Below are positions 20,526-33,416 of a DNA stretch of 64,000 nt, in pieces. The translations under genes were made by a program, and so were the position numbers. The notes below the pieces were generated by a model, which did not search any database, had not been told where the DNA came from, and worked only from the letters and a program-made list of their open reading frames with translations. The stretch is from Pestalotiopsis fici W106-1. Taxonomy: Eukaryota; Ascomycota; Sordariomycetes; Amphisphaeriales; Sporocadaceae. Location of the stretch: assembly GCF_000516985.1 (NCBI RefSeq), contig NW_006917101.1, forward strand, positions 2,286,834 through 2,350,833, in the 5' to 3' direction. Numbering within the stretch: position 1 is the first letter of the stretch; the number at the start of each line of letters is the position of its first letter.

Positions 20526-22379
20526 CTACCTCGAAATTTGAGTCGATCTATTTCTGACACCCAGAAAACTAAATCCACGAACCGACGGCGTCTTTTGTGG
20601 CAACGACGTTTCTGAGCAGCCCGAGGATGGAGAATAGGGTCGAAGTATATCAGAAGCTGGAGTCCATGGCCGAGAGCCATCACGTTCAGCTGAGCCATCG
20701 ACACTGGTCCTATCATTGCGCTGAGGACTCGGCGTGAGTAGACCAGTACGCCTGACCCTCTTGCCGATCAAGCTATCCGCCTGGTGCTTTATCCGCTTGA
20801 CCTCGTTTTCCAGGATCTTGTTGACCTGCAACTGCTCCCGAAGGGCGCTCTGCTCGCCCTGGAGTCGCCACGTCAGTAAGTCAATCTCTTCCTGCTGTCG
20901 ATGGACCCTCTCGCTCTTCTTGAGCAACTGCTTCCCTAGCTTTCTCGCATCAATCTGGTCGTCCCGGTAGCCTGACATAATCACGCGCTCGCTAATCATC
21001 TCCTGCAGCGTCTCGTTTTGTGCCTTGAGCACTTCAATCACAGCTTCGCGTGAGTTTATCTCGTTGTGATTGGCCGACTCGAAATCATTTTCGGTCATGT
21101 CTGTGGAAAAATAACCCGTGCCTGGATTAGGCATAGACCCTCTCGTAAGACGATCTATTTCGTTCTTCAAGTGTGCGATATGGTCAAGAGCATTGTCCCA
21201 GTGTATCAGCAACTCGTCATGCTTTTGCTGCATAGCGCTCAGTTTCAAGCCGAGGGCAGCAATGCTTATTGGGCTCTCTTTCGAGGCCGAGTATACAGCT
21301 GTTATGCTTTGATTTTGCGAAAACGCGTGGTTATTCAGTGCGGCCAGGGGTGACAATATCGGCGACGAGGAACCGGAGTGTGCAGAGTCGAGGCTCTCGC
21401 GTCTATTCGAGATTTTGCAGGCGTCGGAGTCGGCCAAACTCTGCGACGCCTGGATTTCCTTCCCGTTTCTCAACAGCGGTTCGTGGTTGTCATCTAGCCG
21501 GAGAACAGCTTGGCGCAGATTTTCGATTTGCTCTGCAAAAGCGTTGAGCCCTGTGTTGATAGCCTGCCCGTCGAACGCTGCTACATTCCTGCCTAGCTTT
21601 GCCTCAATAGAACCCAACATGTCTTTCACCTCGATGACATTCTGACTTGTCTGAGTTGTGGTAGATCTACAATCTCAGTCAACAACGGAGTCCTTTAGGT
21701 CGGTATTTAATCAGCCGGGAATGTAAGAGTGAGACTGACACTTGTATGGTACTGAGCTGTAGCCCAAGATCGTCCCTCGCATCACGGAGTCTCTTTGTAC
21801 ACCTCTGTATCTCCTCGGCATTGAAATGCCACTTCCAGTTCCTCCACGCGTCCCTCATCGCATTGCTGCCGGTGCCAGTATCTTTTCTCCGCCCACCTCT
21901 ATCAGCCTCCCAGTCCTCGACAAGCTTTTGCACTTCGCCCAGCTCGGCACCAATGGTCTCGATATCGGCACTGACGTCGTCAAGCCAGCTGTCCGGCCAC
22001 ACGCACTTGTCACCATCATTCATGAGAGCCACGAGGCGGGATACGGCGCTCTTGACGCTTTCGACGGTGGCGTAGAGAGCTCGTACATCCGAGGGCGCGT
22101 CCTTGAGCGCTTCGACCGTGTCGTATACTGCAAGGTTTCTTAACTGTTAGTCGCTCATGCTGACCCAAAGAAGTGTATGATACAGGATTAATATGCCCCT
22201 GTTCCCCGCTTCCCTTCATGGCTGTCAATCTCTGGTACACGAACAGTCTATTGCACCGAGTGCCATTCCAAGAGACTGCGAGAGAATAGGTCATACCAGG
22301 CCCACGTACGAGTTTTGGAGATTTTGATCGCGGTCCCTACAACCGAGGCTGCGGTCGTGATAACAGTCAGGGGATCCAT
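20526..22379 (-). CDS. Fungal STAND-type N-terminal domain plus long coiled coil, 526 aa
   Basis: Three exons (22379-22310, 22127-21742, 21650-20526) keep phase and give 526 aa. The N-terminus MDPLTVITTAASVVGTAIKI, then VEALKDAPSDVRALYATVESV and a Trp-rich WRNWKWHFNAEEIQRCTKRL, is the pattern of the fungal N-terminal domain found on many STAND/NLR-like proteins (PF17111, PigL_N, from memory). After residue 152 there is no NTPase, ankyrin or WD region. Instead there is a Ser-rich linker and predicted coiled coil (about 290-440) with LKAQNETLQEMISERVIM and LLTWRLQGEQSALREQL, then a Ser/Pro-rich tail. It may be an adaptor or scaffold that pairs with full STAND proteins; that is inference. Intron 1 (182 bp) is long for this window. 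A weaker alternative acceptor lies at 21662, but only 21651 keeps the frame. Confidence 0.8.
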
Positions 22380-22828
22380 TGTAGTGATTTCTTCAAACTT
22401 TTTGATCAATACTTATGCGAGGCAAATCCAAAAGGCTCGTGCCCAAGTAAAGGTTGAGGTTGTGGTATACTTGCCATGTCGACATCGTGGCTTTACTCGA
22501 TGGCATATTGCTTTTACTTCAGCTCAATAGCCGCCCTGCAGCCACGCCACGCAAGGGAGAGGGACCTCGATGACGAGCCTCCCCGTCAACAAGGCAGGCA
22601 AGCCCTCAAAATCCAGTCTTGATTCGAAGAGGACGGAAGTTCCCTCCCTGTTGTGCCACCTTGGCTGTAGTACTAAAAGCCTAGATACGGTAGCTCCAGT
22701 GAAAAGCAAACACACAGTGTCAAAAGCAAGCTTCCGTAGATGTAAGTCTATATCCTCACAGATTCAAAATTACATAGATTTTGCGTCCCTCTACTAAGCG
22801 CCTGCTCCTATAATCAACAGTACTTGGA
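22380..22828. other. Intergenic, 449 bp
   Basis: Lies between the stop of UTP4 and the start of the coiled-coil gene, both on the minus strand. It should hold the UTP4 3' end and the downstream promoter. No distinctive motif is seen. Confidence 0.5.
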
Positions 22829-25595
22829 CTACCTCTCATGCTCGCCATCAGCAAAGTACCTGTCTGGCATGTCCGTCTCAAACAACGGCCTTTCTACCAG
22901 TGCAACCTCGAGGGTCTTGCGCACTTGACCATTTGCATACGGTTTCACAACGTCGTCTGTCGACGATCCCTCCTCCGCGGACTCTAGAGGCACAATGCCG
23001 AAAATGGGTCGGTACTTGAGGGTATGCCAGAAACCAGTTCCCTGACTTGGCAGCGCGTCCGGACCTTTCTTGCCTTCTGCCCTACGTCTGGAAACAAGCT
23101 CACCCTGGAGCTCTTCTTCCGAGTCGTCGCTGTCGCTGTCATCATCCGGCGCGCTGGTGGCATCCGTGTCCATGGCATCGGGTCCATCCAGATCGAGCTC
23201 TTCCACCTCGCCTTCCAAATGTCTCTCAATCTTGGTGGGACCAATAGCGCCCTTCGCCATCTTGTTTCCGGCACCGGTATCGGCTCCTCGCTTGCGCTTC
23301 TTTGGCCTCGACGGGGTTCCTTCCAAAGGTACCAGTGCTGAAGATGGATTCGTAATCTCCTCGGCAATGTCCTTGGTCATGTCGATCATGGCAAGAAAGC
23401 TGTTGCCATAAAGCCATGCACGATCTCCAGCCCAAAGAACGCCCTTGACCAGATCGCGAATGTTGCGGAACTCGACAGGGAATCGCGCCACAGGGTTTCG
23501 CTTGGACCAAGGTGTGATGCATCCAATCCGGGGGTGTAGAGTTAATACATCGGACCTCGCGTTGATAGTAAGGAGCACATAGTCGTCAATGGCATCAGCG
23601 TCTCCATTGACCGAGACGGTACGGTCAGTCGGTATATGCTCCGAAAAGGAAAGCACAGTGGGTGCACATCTCAGTTTCGGCACGAGTGCGCTGTTAGGGT
23701 TGCGAACCCAGCGGGCACTGGTGGGATCTGTCTCGCCATCATCCTCGCTGTCGGAGCTGTCATTGTCGGAGTCGTTCTGTTTGTCGGCGATTTGTGTCGG
23801 GTCCTGCAGCAGCCAAGTATCAATGTAGCCAGCCATGTCGGCGACGGCGACCATTTTGGTGTCAGGAGAGAAGGCAATTTGCGAGATGCTCCTATCGTAG
23901 GGACCCAGGCCTCCGAGGGCGATGTGCTTTGGAATGTCGCGCTTCAGTCGATTTAATCTGACTGGCTTAGATTGTACCAGAGGTCTGTATTCGTCTTCCG
24001 GGTCCTTAGCCAGCTGAAGGAGTAAAGTCTTACTTCCCTCTTGCACTAGGCAAACCCATTTTCCATTGGGGGATATTTTGAGATTGGTGGCTCCATGCTG
24101 AGCAACTGCTGCCGGAATATCGACCTTGGAGATTTTGAGCTCATCGCTACGAGACTCGCTTCGAGGCTTGAGGTGGAAGGCCTTGATGTCTGATGCCGTC
24201 GAGACAAGGAGAAGTGAACCATCGTTGCTGATTGTGGCGGATGTGATATTTGCCTCGCCTTTGATAAGGATTCTGGCGAGAAGCTTGCGGTTCTTGGTAA
24301 CCGCGGTATCAACTTCAGCGAGATCCACTATCTCCTTCAGTGGTTTTTGCAGGCGCCAAATGTGCACCTCACGCTCCCACCAGCCGACTATGAGGCGGGC
24401 ACGCGAAGCACTGGCAAGAGGGACGTTCTGGGGAAGGTTGGACAAACTCCTGTGGTTCTCCATTCCGGCTTCTCGCAGGGGAAGCACGATTGGCTGCGCA
24501 TCAGGTCCTATGGCGGGAAAAACATTAGCATAGTCTCAGACAAGTTGAAAAGTCTTGTAGTTGAAACCTACCTCCGGTCACAATGACGCTGATTCCAGGG
24601 CCTTCGTGTGAAGCCATGGTCTTGACATCATGACTGTGGTATCTTCTGTGCCAAACCTTGCCCCACCTTGAAATAGAACCAGTAGTCTTTCTGTAGAGAA
24701 TTGTTCTCTTGTCCATTCCTCCGCTGATGATGGTAGACCCATCCGCGCTGACAGCGAGAGACAGAACGTCCTGCTTATGGCCCTGAAGTCGCTGTGCCTG
24801 AGAGTAGGTTTTTCCATCCCAAATGCAGACGTGCCCGGTAGAGTCGCCCGAGACAATGTCGCCATCGCTCAAGCACTTTACGGACCAGACTATAATCTCC
24901 TTATTTCCTCCGGAAAGGTCTGATCCGAGGGTCATTTTGCGCAACAAATTGCCATTTCGCATGTCGTAGATCTGGACCGCGCTGTTGGAGCATCCGACCA
25001 CGGCAATGTTGCGGTTCTGGAATGCGATGCTGACCATTTTCGTCTTTTTGGAAGGAGACCGTACGAGGATGCGGTCGAAGCGTAGTTCGCCGTCGTCGAT
25101 GGAGTAGAGGGCGAGACTGCCGTCTATTGTGCCGGCCACGAGCCTCTTTCCCGTCTGGGCAATCTTGGTCGGCTGGCCCTTCTTGCTGGGGTTTTCGAAC
25201 GGCTGCACGCCCAGACACCATATGTCTCCATGCATACCGCTGGCCTGCTTCTTGGGTCGCCTCTTCTCGAGATCCCACTCGGTCACGGTGCTGGTGTATC
25301 CAATGCTGAATAGCCTCGAGCGGCCGACGAGAGTGTTGCCATCTTGCAGGACTTGGTCAGGCTCGTTGACCCAGACCAGGCCGTCTATACTTCTGTCCTT
25401 GCCGCCGTGGAGTATAGCCTCCTGGTGCCATTGACCGTTGAGGGGGTTCCAAATTTCAATATCGCCATTGGCTCGACCGATCGCCAAACGGATTGGCGCC
25501 GAAGACTTCTTGCCGGGAACGTAGGAGTGCGAGAAGGCGACGGCATTGATGGCCGAGGGAGGGTAAGGCACAAAGCGGCAACGGTGAATATCCAT
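22829..25595 (-). CDS. UTP4: U3 snoRNP-associated WD40 protein Utp4 (cirhin)
   Basis: Two exons (25595-24572 and 24507-22829) joined by a 64-bp intron encode 900 aa, the usual size of fungal Utp4. The N-terminus MDIHRCRFVPYPPSAINAVA is characteristic. WD40 repeats run through both halves, for example LAIGRANGDIEIWNPLNGQW, SGDSTGHVCIWDGKTYSQA and LSLAVSADGSTIISGGMDKR, fitting two beta-propellers. The C-terminal half carries basic PSRPKKRKRG and acidic DDDSDSDDSEEELQG segments, as in nucleolar proteins. In the t-UTP (UtpA) part of the SSU processome, Utp4 acts with Utp8, 9, 10, 15 and 17 in pre-18S rRNA processing. The start was placed at 25595, although the frame is open farther upstream, because this is where family homology begins. 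Confidence 0.93.
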
Positions 25596-26686
25596 GGCTG
25601 CGACCTTGATTTCCGACCCGGCGAGGAAGAAAAAAAAGGAGGATAATGCGCACACGGTAGACCGAAGCAAACACAAGCGAGCGAAGCTGAGCCTGCCTCG
25701 ACTGGGTTGAGAGTCGCAGACAATTGAACTTTTTTCCTGCTGGTCAAGCTTATCGATAACAATATTTTTCTGCGGCGCCCTGGCCGAAAAAGACCTGGGA
25801 GCTTTCCGCCAAAAAGATATTAAGGTATGGTCAGTGCTTGCCTTCAGCGTCAATAGCCCCCACGCCGTCACCATCCAGCATTGTGACTCGTCACTAAACA
25901 GGCATTAACAGGAGCCTACACAGCAATTGCAGAAGCCCCCAAACCCAAACCTCACCTGAAAGGGACCCCTAGTTGGTCACAAAACCTTACGATTCCGCAA
26001 CGCACCGTTGACTTGTGCTGTAGGAAGGTACTCTGTACTTGCCCTGGTGACGTTTAGTCAGCCAATCAGTCAGTCAAGTAGTCACGAATTGGAAGGAGGG
26101 GCAGCTTCAAATGTATCCATACAATGGCTTTTGCGACCTCTTACCCCGCCATTCCGCGCAATGCCGCTTATTCATGAGACGCGCAAGCTGAACAAAGAAG
26201 AGAGAAAGAGAGTAGGTATCGCCGACGGTAGACGACGCGAGGCACATCGTTCTTCCCTCTGACCATTGTAGCCGGAATCTCGTCTTGTGATTAGGCTCCT
26301 ACATCTACAAGTTTAATCGTCAAGATCCAGTCCAGCCTCACCATCTTGTTTCAGTCTGTCCCACTGCGCTCGGTGCTGCTCCAGTTTTTCCTCCATCTCA
26401 TACGCAACTGGTTGCTCCGGCCTCGCCGTGATTCACGTAGCTCAGGTTGCGTTCTTTTACACATTTTAGAGCTGCTTTGAAGTCTCCAAGGTTCTCATTT
26501 TCTCAGGCCTCATCTTAAAACTTTGCTCCGCAAGGTGTCGACGAACAGATCTGTACATTTCTGGGATAAAACCGGCAACTTGTCACTGCGTCCTCCGATT
26601 CCTTTCTTCGCCCTCTACTTTTCACCTGGGTTAAACTTCACGGCATACTCTCACCATAGTCGATCAACAAACAAAGCCTAGCGATC
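25596..26686. promoter_or_regulatory. Divergent promoter region UTP4/NPT1
   Basis: 1091 bp between two head-to-head housekeeping genes. A CCAAT box is present at about 26061-26065, followed by short CAGT repeats. The NPT1 side is pyrimidine-rich toward the start codon, as in many fungal 5' leaders. A small open frame at 26008-26262 has no coding character. Confidence 0.5.
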
Positions 26687-28066
26687 ATGGAATTCGACTG
26701 GTCGACGCCCTTTCCGGAGGGTGTCATATCCTTCCTGGATACAGACTTGTACAAGCTGACCATGCAATGCGCCGTCTTCAAATACTATCGCGATGTCCCG
26801 GTCACATATGCCTTTACGAATCGCACACCAGAGAAGAAGCTTTCGAGAAAGGCGTTCAAGTGGCTTGACTTGCAAATCAGTAAATTGGGAAATATCTCTT
26901 TGTCCGATGAAGAGTTGCGATATCTGCGGAAGCATTGCTCCTACCTCAGCTCCGACTATCTTGACTTCTTGAAAGAATTCCGACTGTCGCCCCGTGAACA
27001 AGTTTCGGCCACCTTTACAGTTGTTGGCGACGATACTGGAAGCGACGACGACGTCGGCGATGTTCACCTCGATATTCGTGGCAACTGGGTCGACACCATT
27101 CTCTACGAGATCCCTCTGTTGGCACTCACTTCCGAGGCCTACTTCAAGTTCATGGACAAGGACTGGAACTACGATGGTCAGGAGGAAAAGGCGTTCCAGA
27201 AAGGAATAAAGTTGCTGGAAGCCGGCTGTATCACCTCGGAGTTCGGCACGCGCCGCCGAAGAGACTACCACACACAGGCCTTGGTCTTCCGAGGATTCGT
27301 CAGAGCAAGCAAAGTAGGACAGGAGCGAGGCTTGCCTGGCAAGATTTCTGGCACCAGCAATGTCCACTTGGCCATGCGCTTCAACCTTCCGCCTGTTGGA
27401 ACTGTTGCTCACGAGTGGTTCATGGGAATTGCTGCCATAGTAGACGACTACCCCAACGCTACCGAGGCTGCCCTGCAAAGATGGATTGGCTGCTTTGGTG
27501 AAGGCACTTTGGGTATAGCACTCACCGACACCTTCGGCACCAGGGCTTTTTTGGAGGCCTTCAAAAAGCCTGTCAGATACCTACCTGGAACACCAAATAT
27601 CCCCCTGGACCGCGAGGACACTGTCTCGTCCAAGACGTATGCTGAGGTGTTTGCTGGTGTACGTCAAGATTCGGGCGACCCTGCTGATTTTGTCAGAATG
27701 ATGCGCGAATTCTACGACGAGCAGGGCATCAAGGACAAGAAGACCGTTGTTTTCTCTGACTCATTGGATATTGAAAAGTGCATCGAGTACAAGAAGATAT
27801 CCGACGATGCTGGTCTCCAGCCCACGTTTGGTGTCGGTACATTCCTCACCAATGACTTTATCTCACTGAGTACTGGCAAGAAGTCGACTCCTTTAAATAT
27901 TGTCATCAAGCTGAGCTCGGCTGCGGGTAATCCGGCTGTCAAGATTAGCGACAACATTGGAAAGAATACTGGTGACTCTGCCAAGGTGGCCGAAGTAAAG
28001 AAGACCCTTGGTTATCAAGAGAAGTCTTGGGAAGGTGGCGATGAGACCTCCAGATGGGGTAAATAA
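26687..28066 (+). CDS. NPT1: Nicotinate phosphoribosyltransferase
   Basis: A single exon of 459 aa. It converts nicotinate, PRPP and ATP to nicotinate mononucleotide in the Preiss-Handler branch of NAD salvage. The N-terminus SFLDTDLYKLTMQCAVF is the conserved type II PRTase start. The His that is phosphorylated during ATP coupling fits H242 in GTVAHEWFMG. Phosphate and ribose contacts fit SGTSNVHLAMRF, RQDSGDPADFV (about 328-333) and FGVGTFLTNDF. Length matches fungal Npt1. No intron or lesion is seen. It is divergent from UTP4 and followed by a very long gene-free region. Confidence 0.96.
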   Translation: MEFDWSTPFPEGVISFLDTDLYKLTMQCAVFKYYRDVPVTYAFTNRTPEKKLSRKAFKWLDLQISKLGNISLSDEELRYLRKHCSYLSSDYLDFLKEFRLSPREQVSATFTVVGDDTGSDDDVGDVHLDIRGNWVDTILYEIPLLALTSEAYFKFMDKDWNYDGQEEKAFQKGIKLLEAGCITSEFGTRRRRDYHTQALVFRGFVRASKVGQERGLPGKISGTSNVHLAMRFNLPPVGTVAHEWFMGIAAIVDDYPNATEAALQRWIGCFGEGTLGIALTDTFGTRAFLEAFKKPVRYLPGTPNIPLDREDTVSSKTYAEVFAGVRQDSGDPADFVRMMREFYDEQGIKDKKTVVFSDSLDIEKCIEYKKISDDAGLQPTFGVGTFLTNDFISLSTGKKSTPLNIVIKLSSAAGNPAVKISDNIGKNTGDSAKVAEVKKTLGYQEKSWEGGDETSRWGK

Positions 28067-31000
28067 TCTCTGCTCGGTCTTCCTGTTCGACCTCTTTCAG
28101 CAGATGATTATTTAGAAAGGGCCTTTTGCCTATAGAAGATAGCTCAGGGCGTGGTTTGTCTGATTTTATTTTGATACCCTGATGATGTCACATCAGCCTG
28201 GTTGCGAATAGACAGCATTATACAAAGGTGCATATTCTGCGTGTCTGGCAGGTCGACGTGATAGTCTGTCTTTGAACCGTGAGGGCCTTTTGAGGCCAGG
28301 TTGCTTCTCCATTACATTTCTGCCACTCTTGAAGAGCGATATGCGCCTTGAAAATGGAAAACGACAATAAGATCCGAAGGAACGCAAATGCTTTCCTGTC
28401 TATCCAGAAGATTTGTCAAGCTGTCAAGTTTCGAAGCTGCACGCTCGATACCACGTACGATCGTGCACTTGTGGCTTTGATGTTGATCCCGTCTGTGCTC
28501 ATTGATGACAACCGACCATGCTATGGCTGGGAGCCACAATAATTATGGCGGTGACTGCTTAGCTCGTAGAAGAAAGGCTGTCACATTTGATTCTTGCTTT
28601 CACGATCGATGAGAAGCGGAGGTAACCAATCAATCTGTACACGGCTTATTACGGAGTATTGTTGGCTCTCTCCTCTGCGCAGCTGGCTTCTGGCATAGTC
28701 TTCAAGCCAGACGAGAGAAACGGGGATGAATTCCCTCGGATTGTCCGGCTACACAATTCGATCATCCATGTATCTGCAAAATTTCCGCTGTTGAAGCTAA
28801 AAGGCTAGAGACGAAAAGTTGATCACGTCGATGCAAAGTACGTACGTACGTACATAGACAAGATAGTTTAGGTACGGAGATGGCTTCAGCAGGAACAAAT
28901 CCACCTCATATGCGTTGGCATTTGGAGGCACGTGCAATGCCTGTGAAGGGGCGCACTGTCCAGCCCACGACTGAACGAGGTGTTGCCGATTCCGTGAGGC
29001 TCAAACTGTTTGATGTGCAGAAAGCCCGACATATATGCAGGGAGATGGGACGACGACTCCTCCCACTGATTGATCCATTTCATGCCTGTCAGTTTGGACC
29101 GGACCGTGGGCACGGCAACCCAAATCATTGACCGAATGCGTACATTTGTCGAAGAAGGATGGACAAGTCGATGATGTCAGCCGTGACCAAAACATTGGCA
29201 TCAATCTTATTATTGCCCTTTAAATTTTTCTCTCTCAAACTTTTAGGCGTCCTCAATTCGGACATTTGCAAGATGAATTCAAAGCCTACAAGAAGCCGCC
29301 GCCCTTCAGTGGATCGCGAGCGTGCCGATCCCGAAGGCTAGACCGTCTTGTCTACCCACATGCCCAGGTTATGGTAAATTTGTTGCTCACAGTTTTGGTC
29401 AAACAAAAGTTTGTCAAAGGAAAATGCCAGCCCATTCATTGAACCAGCCATATGCGGATTGCAATGGAAACCAGTTAGATATATGAAATAAGGAATGCAT
29501 AGTCCTTGCTAATTGCAATGGTCGGCCGCATGCGGATGTAAAACGCTGCTACTGCAGAGTTGCTCGGAGCGGCGCCTGATATTGGCAGTAGTAACATTGG
29601 TCGGTCAATCATGGTGTGAATTCCTTTGAATTACTGTATTGCCTTTGCACAGTATGCAAGGTATTCTGCAATGGTTGGACCGAATTGCTGACATGGACTT
29701 TGACAACATTTAGCATTCCGCGGTGCGTCGTTGGAATTAGCGTACAGGGGAAGAATCAATCGGCTCACAACCTCCCAATTGGCCAGGCGCCTAGAGGAGA
29801 GAGGGACCAGCCTGCGCGTCCCGGGGGGGCTTGTGAGATAGATGCAAGGCACAGGGACTAAAAAAGAGACGGACGGGAAGGGGGAGTGGAAAGGATTGGA
29901 AGGGGGAATATTGAAGCTTGTGATGCTCTTCAGGGGGGTTTGCTGTTCCCGGCCATGGCACCAATCCAAGATCAACCAGCTGATCGATCGCTTATGTGCG
30001 TCGCCACCAGCGCTGAGAACCTGACTGTCCAGTAATAATGCAGGGCCGCTGGGGTTGGCATCGCGAGTGCGTACCGCATGCGGTCACTCGTCTATTCGTT
30101 GAAGAAGTATGTGTAGCAAACCGCGGCCAAAGATTGGGTGCGCATGTCGATTTCGGTCGCTCGAGGTTCCTTGCTAGCTCTTCAAGTAGTTTATCAAGTA
30201 GGTAGCTCATGTAGGAATGAACCAACCTACTGTGCGTACGAATACGTACTTATTAACCATTGACAAGGAGGATTGTCGGTGTGATGGTATGGATTCCACA
30301 GACGGATACTCTACCCCTTGAGTCGTCATTGGAGTCTTCTTGAAGGAAACCTCGAGGTAGCGCGCGCGACAAAGATGAGCCCAAGGCCAATGGCCAGCCG
30401 GCTATTGAACTCGAGTGGGGTCTCGACCCCATGCTGAGAGTGGTCGAGAGTCGTCGGAACATTGAATACCATGTACTACATAGTATGCAGCAGTGCAGGA
30501 GGCTCCTTTTTATTTGCTTCTTTGAGCCACGCTGCAATGAGGCTCACAGCGCCTACTAGTCTTTAATGCTGAGAGCCTAGCAAGGCCTCACTCTCAAAAC
30601 TTGAGAAAAATACATACGCACGCGACCACCTGATCAGAGTACATACCTACAAATCACCCTCCCCTCCTCCTCCTTCTTTTTGTTGCCTTATTACCCCACG
30701 ATGGCAGCACGGTAGAGGCGTGCTGTCCCTCCACACTTGAGCTCCCAATCTCCATGTATGAATCGCACTGCCACCACATCTAATGTCCGCCATTTCCGCA
30801 AATGGGTAATTAAGTGGGACATGGTTGAATTTCCAATACACAGTAGGCAGGGCCAACGACTACAAGCCAAGGGGACAGAGTCTTATAATTTATTACACAG
30901 TACTACTACTGCTACCTACTACTACTAAAGCTTGCGCCGGCTACAAAGCAAGTGGTTCATGCCAGGCACGGCGCCAAGGGCCAGCCCAGCGGCAGCAGTA

Positions 31001-33416
31001 CATCAAGATAGTACTACTGGATAGCACCAACACCGTGGCTTTCCGTCTAGTTCAGTCGAGGCAAGCGTTGTGTCGTCGGGCGGGATTGCTGGAAGTAGTG
31101 CCGGGAACTGTGGATTGCGAAATCACTCGGTAGGCCACTAGGCGCCGACGACGCCGACGACGCATTTCCCATACATATTACATTGATAGACTCACCTGAT
31201 TACTTACCTGGGTATGTATTAAAAGTGCACCCGACGATAAGGCTGGCTTCGATGTTGTTGTTCAACGATTATTGAAAAAGAGAATTCTTAAGGTTCTATG
31301 GCGAAATCATGTTCGGGAATTGTATCATGGACATGTCCTTGCTGGGCAAGTAAGTCGGGTGTATGTAATTCTGCTCGAGTCATTGGCAGTATAAGTTTGT
31401 GTATAGTCATGGTGCCGCTCTGGAAATTGATCTACTGCCTACCTTCTTCCTACACTAACTTGCTACACAATATATAATGCACAGCCATGATTTTCGCTAA
31501 GGAAACGACTTTTGTTGATGCCAAAGATCTGTTCACGCTCGCTGCTTATCTGATGGCGGACAGCATCTCATCGCCCTCTTTGGATATGTGTACCTACTCT
31601 CGTGCCAGTAGGCTTGACCTGGCGTAACGAATTCCACCGCCGCCACGGTCATTGCTAAAAGGCAAGCCTCCAGCAAATTGATCATGTAGACTACCAACTG
31701 TATTACTATGGTAGTATGGGTAAGTTTTAGCCGTACATGAGGTATATCTCCACTAATGGACATGGGGAGGTGGTTTGTGCTTGTGTAAGTTGTGCAATTT
31801 ATGGCTGGAAAAGTGACTTGCCCCACGTTGAAGTGAGCCCTGCCAGATACTTGACAGGGAGCGAAAACTTTTGCCTGCAACCACAGTAGAGTACCTGGTA
31901 AATTGGTTCTGTATGCACCAGCATAGTGTACCCAATGAGCCAAGCCTAAAGAGTAAAGCTCAAGCCTGTGCATGGCACAAGCGATGACAGGGCCACAGAC
32001 TTTTCCAACGGCCGACTGGGCTTGAATTGTTCAATTGCCTGTGCTTGTGCAGATGGGATGGGCAATGGGCTTCTAGACAATTTCCGTGGCCCTTCTGGAT
32101 TAGCGAATACCCAGGCGGAATCCTCACCAGGGTCCCGCCCCCTTTCCCGATTGGACAGGCGGCGGGCGGCCCCAAGAGGACCAAATCCCCCCTACCCCCT
32201 GCCGCTGCCAGCTCCCAGGCCCTGCTTCCATTCTCCATGTTCCTTTCTTTCGCTGAGAATGGAGTTTCATGGGTCTAGCTAGGTACACTCACTCCTGAAG
32301 GAAAGAGGGAGGAAAGAGAAAGAAAAAAAATAGAGAGGCAGATCTGGGGCACTTTTTTTTGGATGGGTTCTGTCAATCTCACGAAGCACTTTCCAATCTG
32401 GCAGTGATTTCTTTTTTCATCACATCCTTCTCTTTCTCTCCTCTCTGATACCTCTTTTTTTACTTCATCTCTCAGGTCCAGCAAAGTAGCCGCTGACTCA
32501 ACTTAATCACCCTCCCACCCCCCGTCTTCCCTCCCACCCCACGCTCATCCTCTTACCGCAGTGTTTTATCCCATTCCCAAAACACCTGTGTGCTGCGTCC
32601 TGCCTTTTACTTGCCAGCTCCAGTTTCCATTCCTCCTGGCTGCATTGTACGTACCTACATACTGCTGTATTGTACTGCACGGCGCATTGCACCTATTCGA
32701 GAGGACTACATTTAGAGGCATTGACTCTTCTGGAACTTCGACAAATGACCGTGCGGAACAAGCCCAGAGACATTTGAAAAGAGAGCCTGGATCGCCCTTT
32801 AATTATCAGCCAGTCACTCTGTCGCTCATCTTTCTATTCCCGCTGTCTGTTCTTGTGTGCGCCGAGACACCAGCGACTCGTTGCCGCCTGACACGACATT
32901 TGATACACGACATCAACTTAATTCCAATCGGGACTCTTTTTTCCCTTTCTTCTTTCTTTTTTTGGTTTGGCTGAGACCCCTTTGCGGCTCCCTGCAAACC
33001 AACCCACCTTACGACGGCTTGCTATCCCATTACACCGGCACCTGCGCAAGCGCCAACTTAATCCTAAATTCGACAACGGGGATCTCGACATTTATTTCTT
33101 CGCGCAATTGAATGCTCTTGTTTCCGTCGATCCCGACGCCGACGCTTTTGATTTCTTCTCTTCTGACCGGCTTGGTCGAGGGGAGGACTCCCGAGTTGCT
33201 TGGCGCTGCACAAGTTGACTGCACCCTTGAAGGAGTTGCCAGTTGTTGTGTCACAGGACATCACACGCGCCTGGAGAGGACGTGACGGACTACGAGTCGG
33301 TACCTTGCAGCAGCCTATTCATCCACCTGGCGTCACTTGTCGCGTTCTTTGTTCGACAAGTGCCCCAGCTCCGCTAAGCGACAACACCACCGGCGGCACT
33401 TGAATTTTTACCTACC
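28067..33416. other. 5.35-kb gene-free region upstream of SPA2
   Basis: No frame here looks coding. The right part (about 32280-33416) is pyrimidine-rich with T- and CT-tracts and is probably the promoter and long leader of SPA2. GTAGGTA/TACCTAC-type motifs recur (for example near 30196 and 32654). I saw no tRNA or 5S rRNA. Confidence 0.6.
28838..28853. repeat. GTAC microsatellite
   Basis: Four tandem GTAC units form a 16-bp self-complementary stretch in the region downstream of NPT1. Confidence 0.85.

Noticed and set aside
28838..28853. GTAC repeat as a centromere or origin signal
   Set aside because: Sixteen bases of microsatellite carry no such evidence.
31968..32282. 104-codon plus-strand frame upstream of SPA2
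   Set aside because: Pro-rich composition from a CT/GC-rich leader, overlapping other frames; no support.
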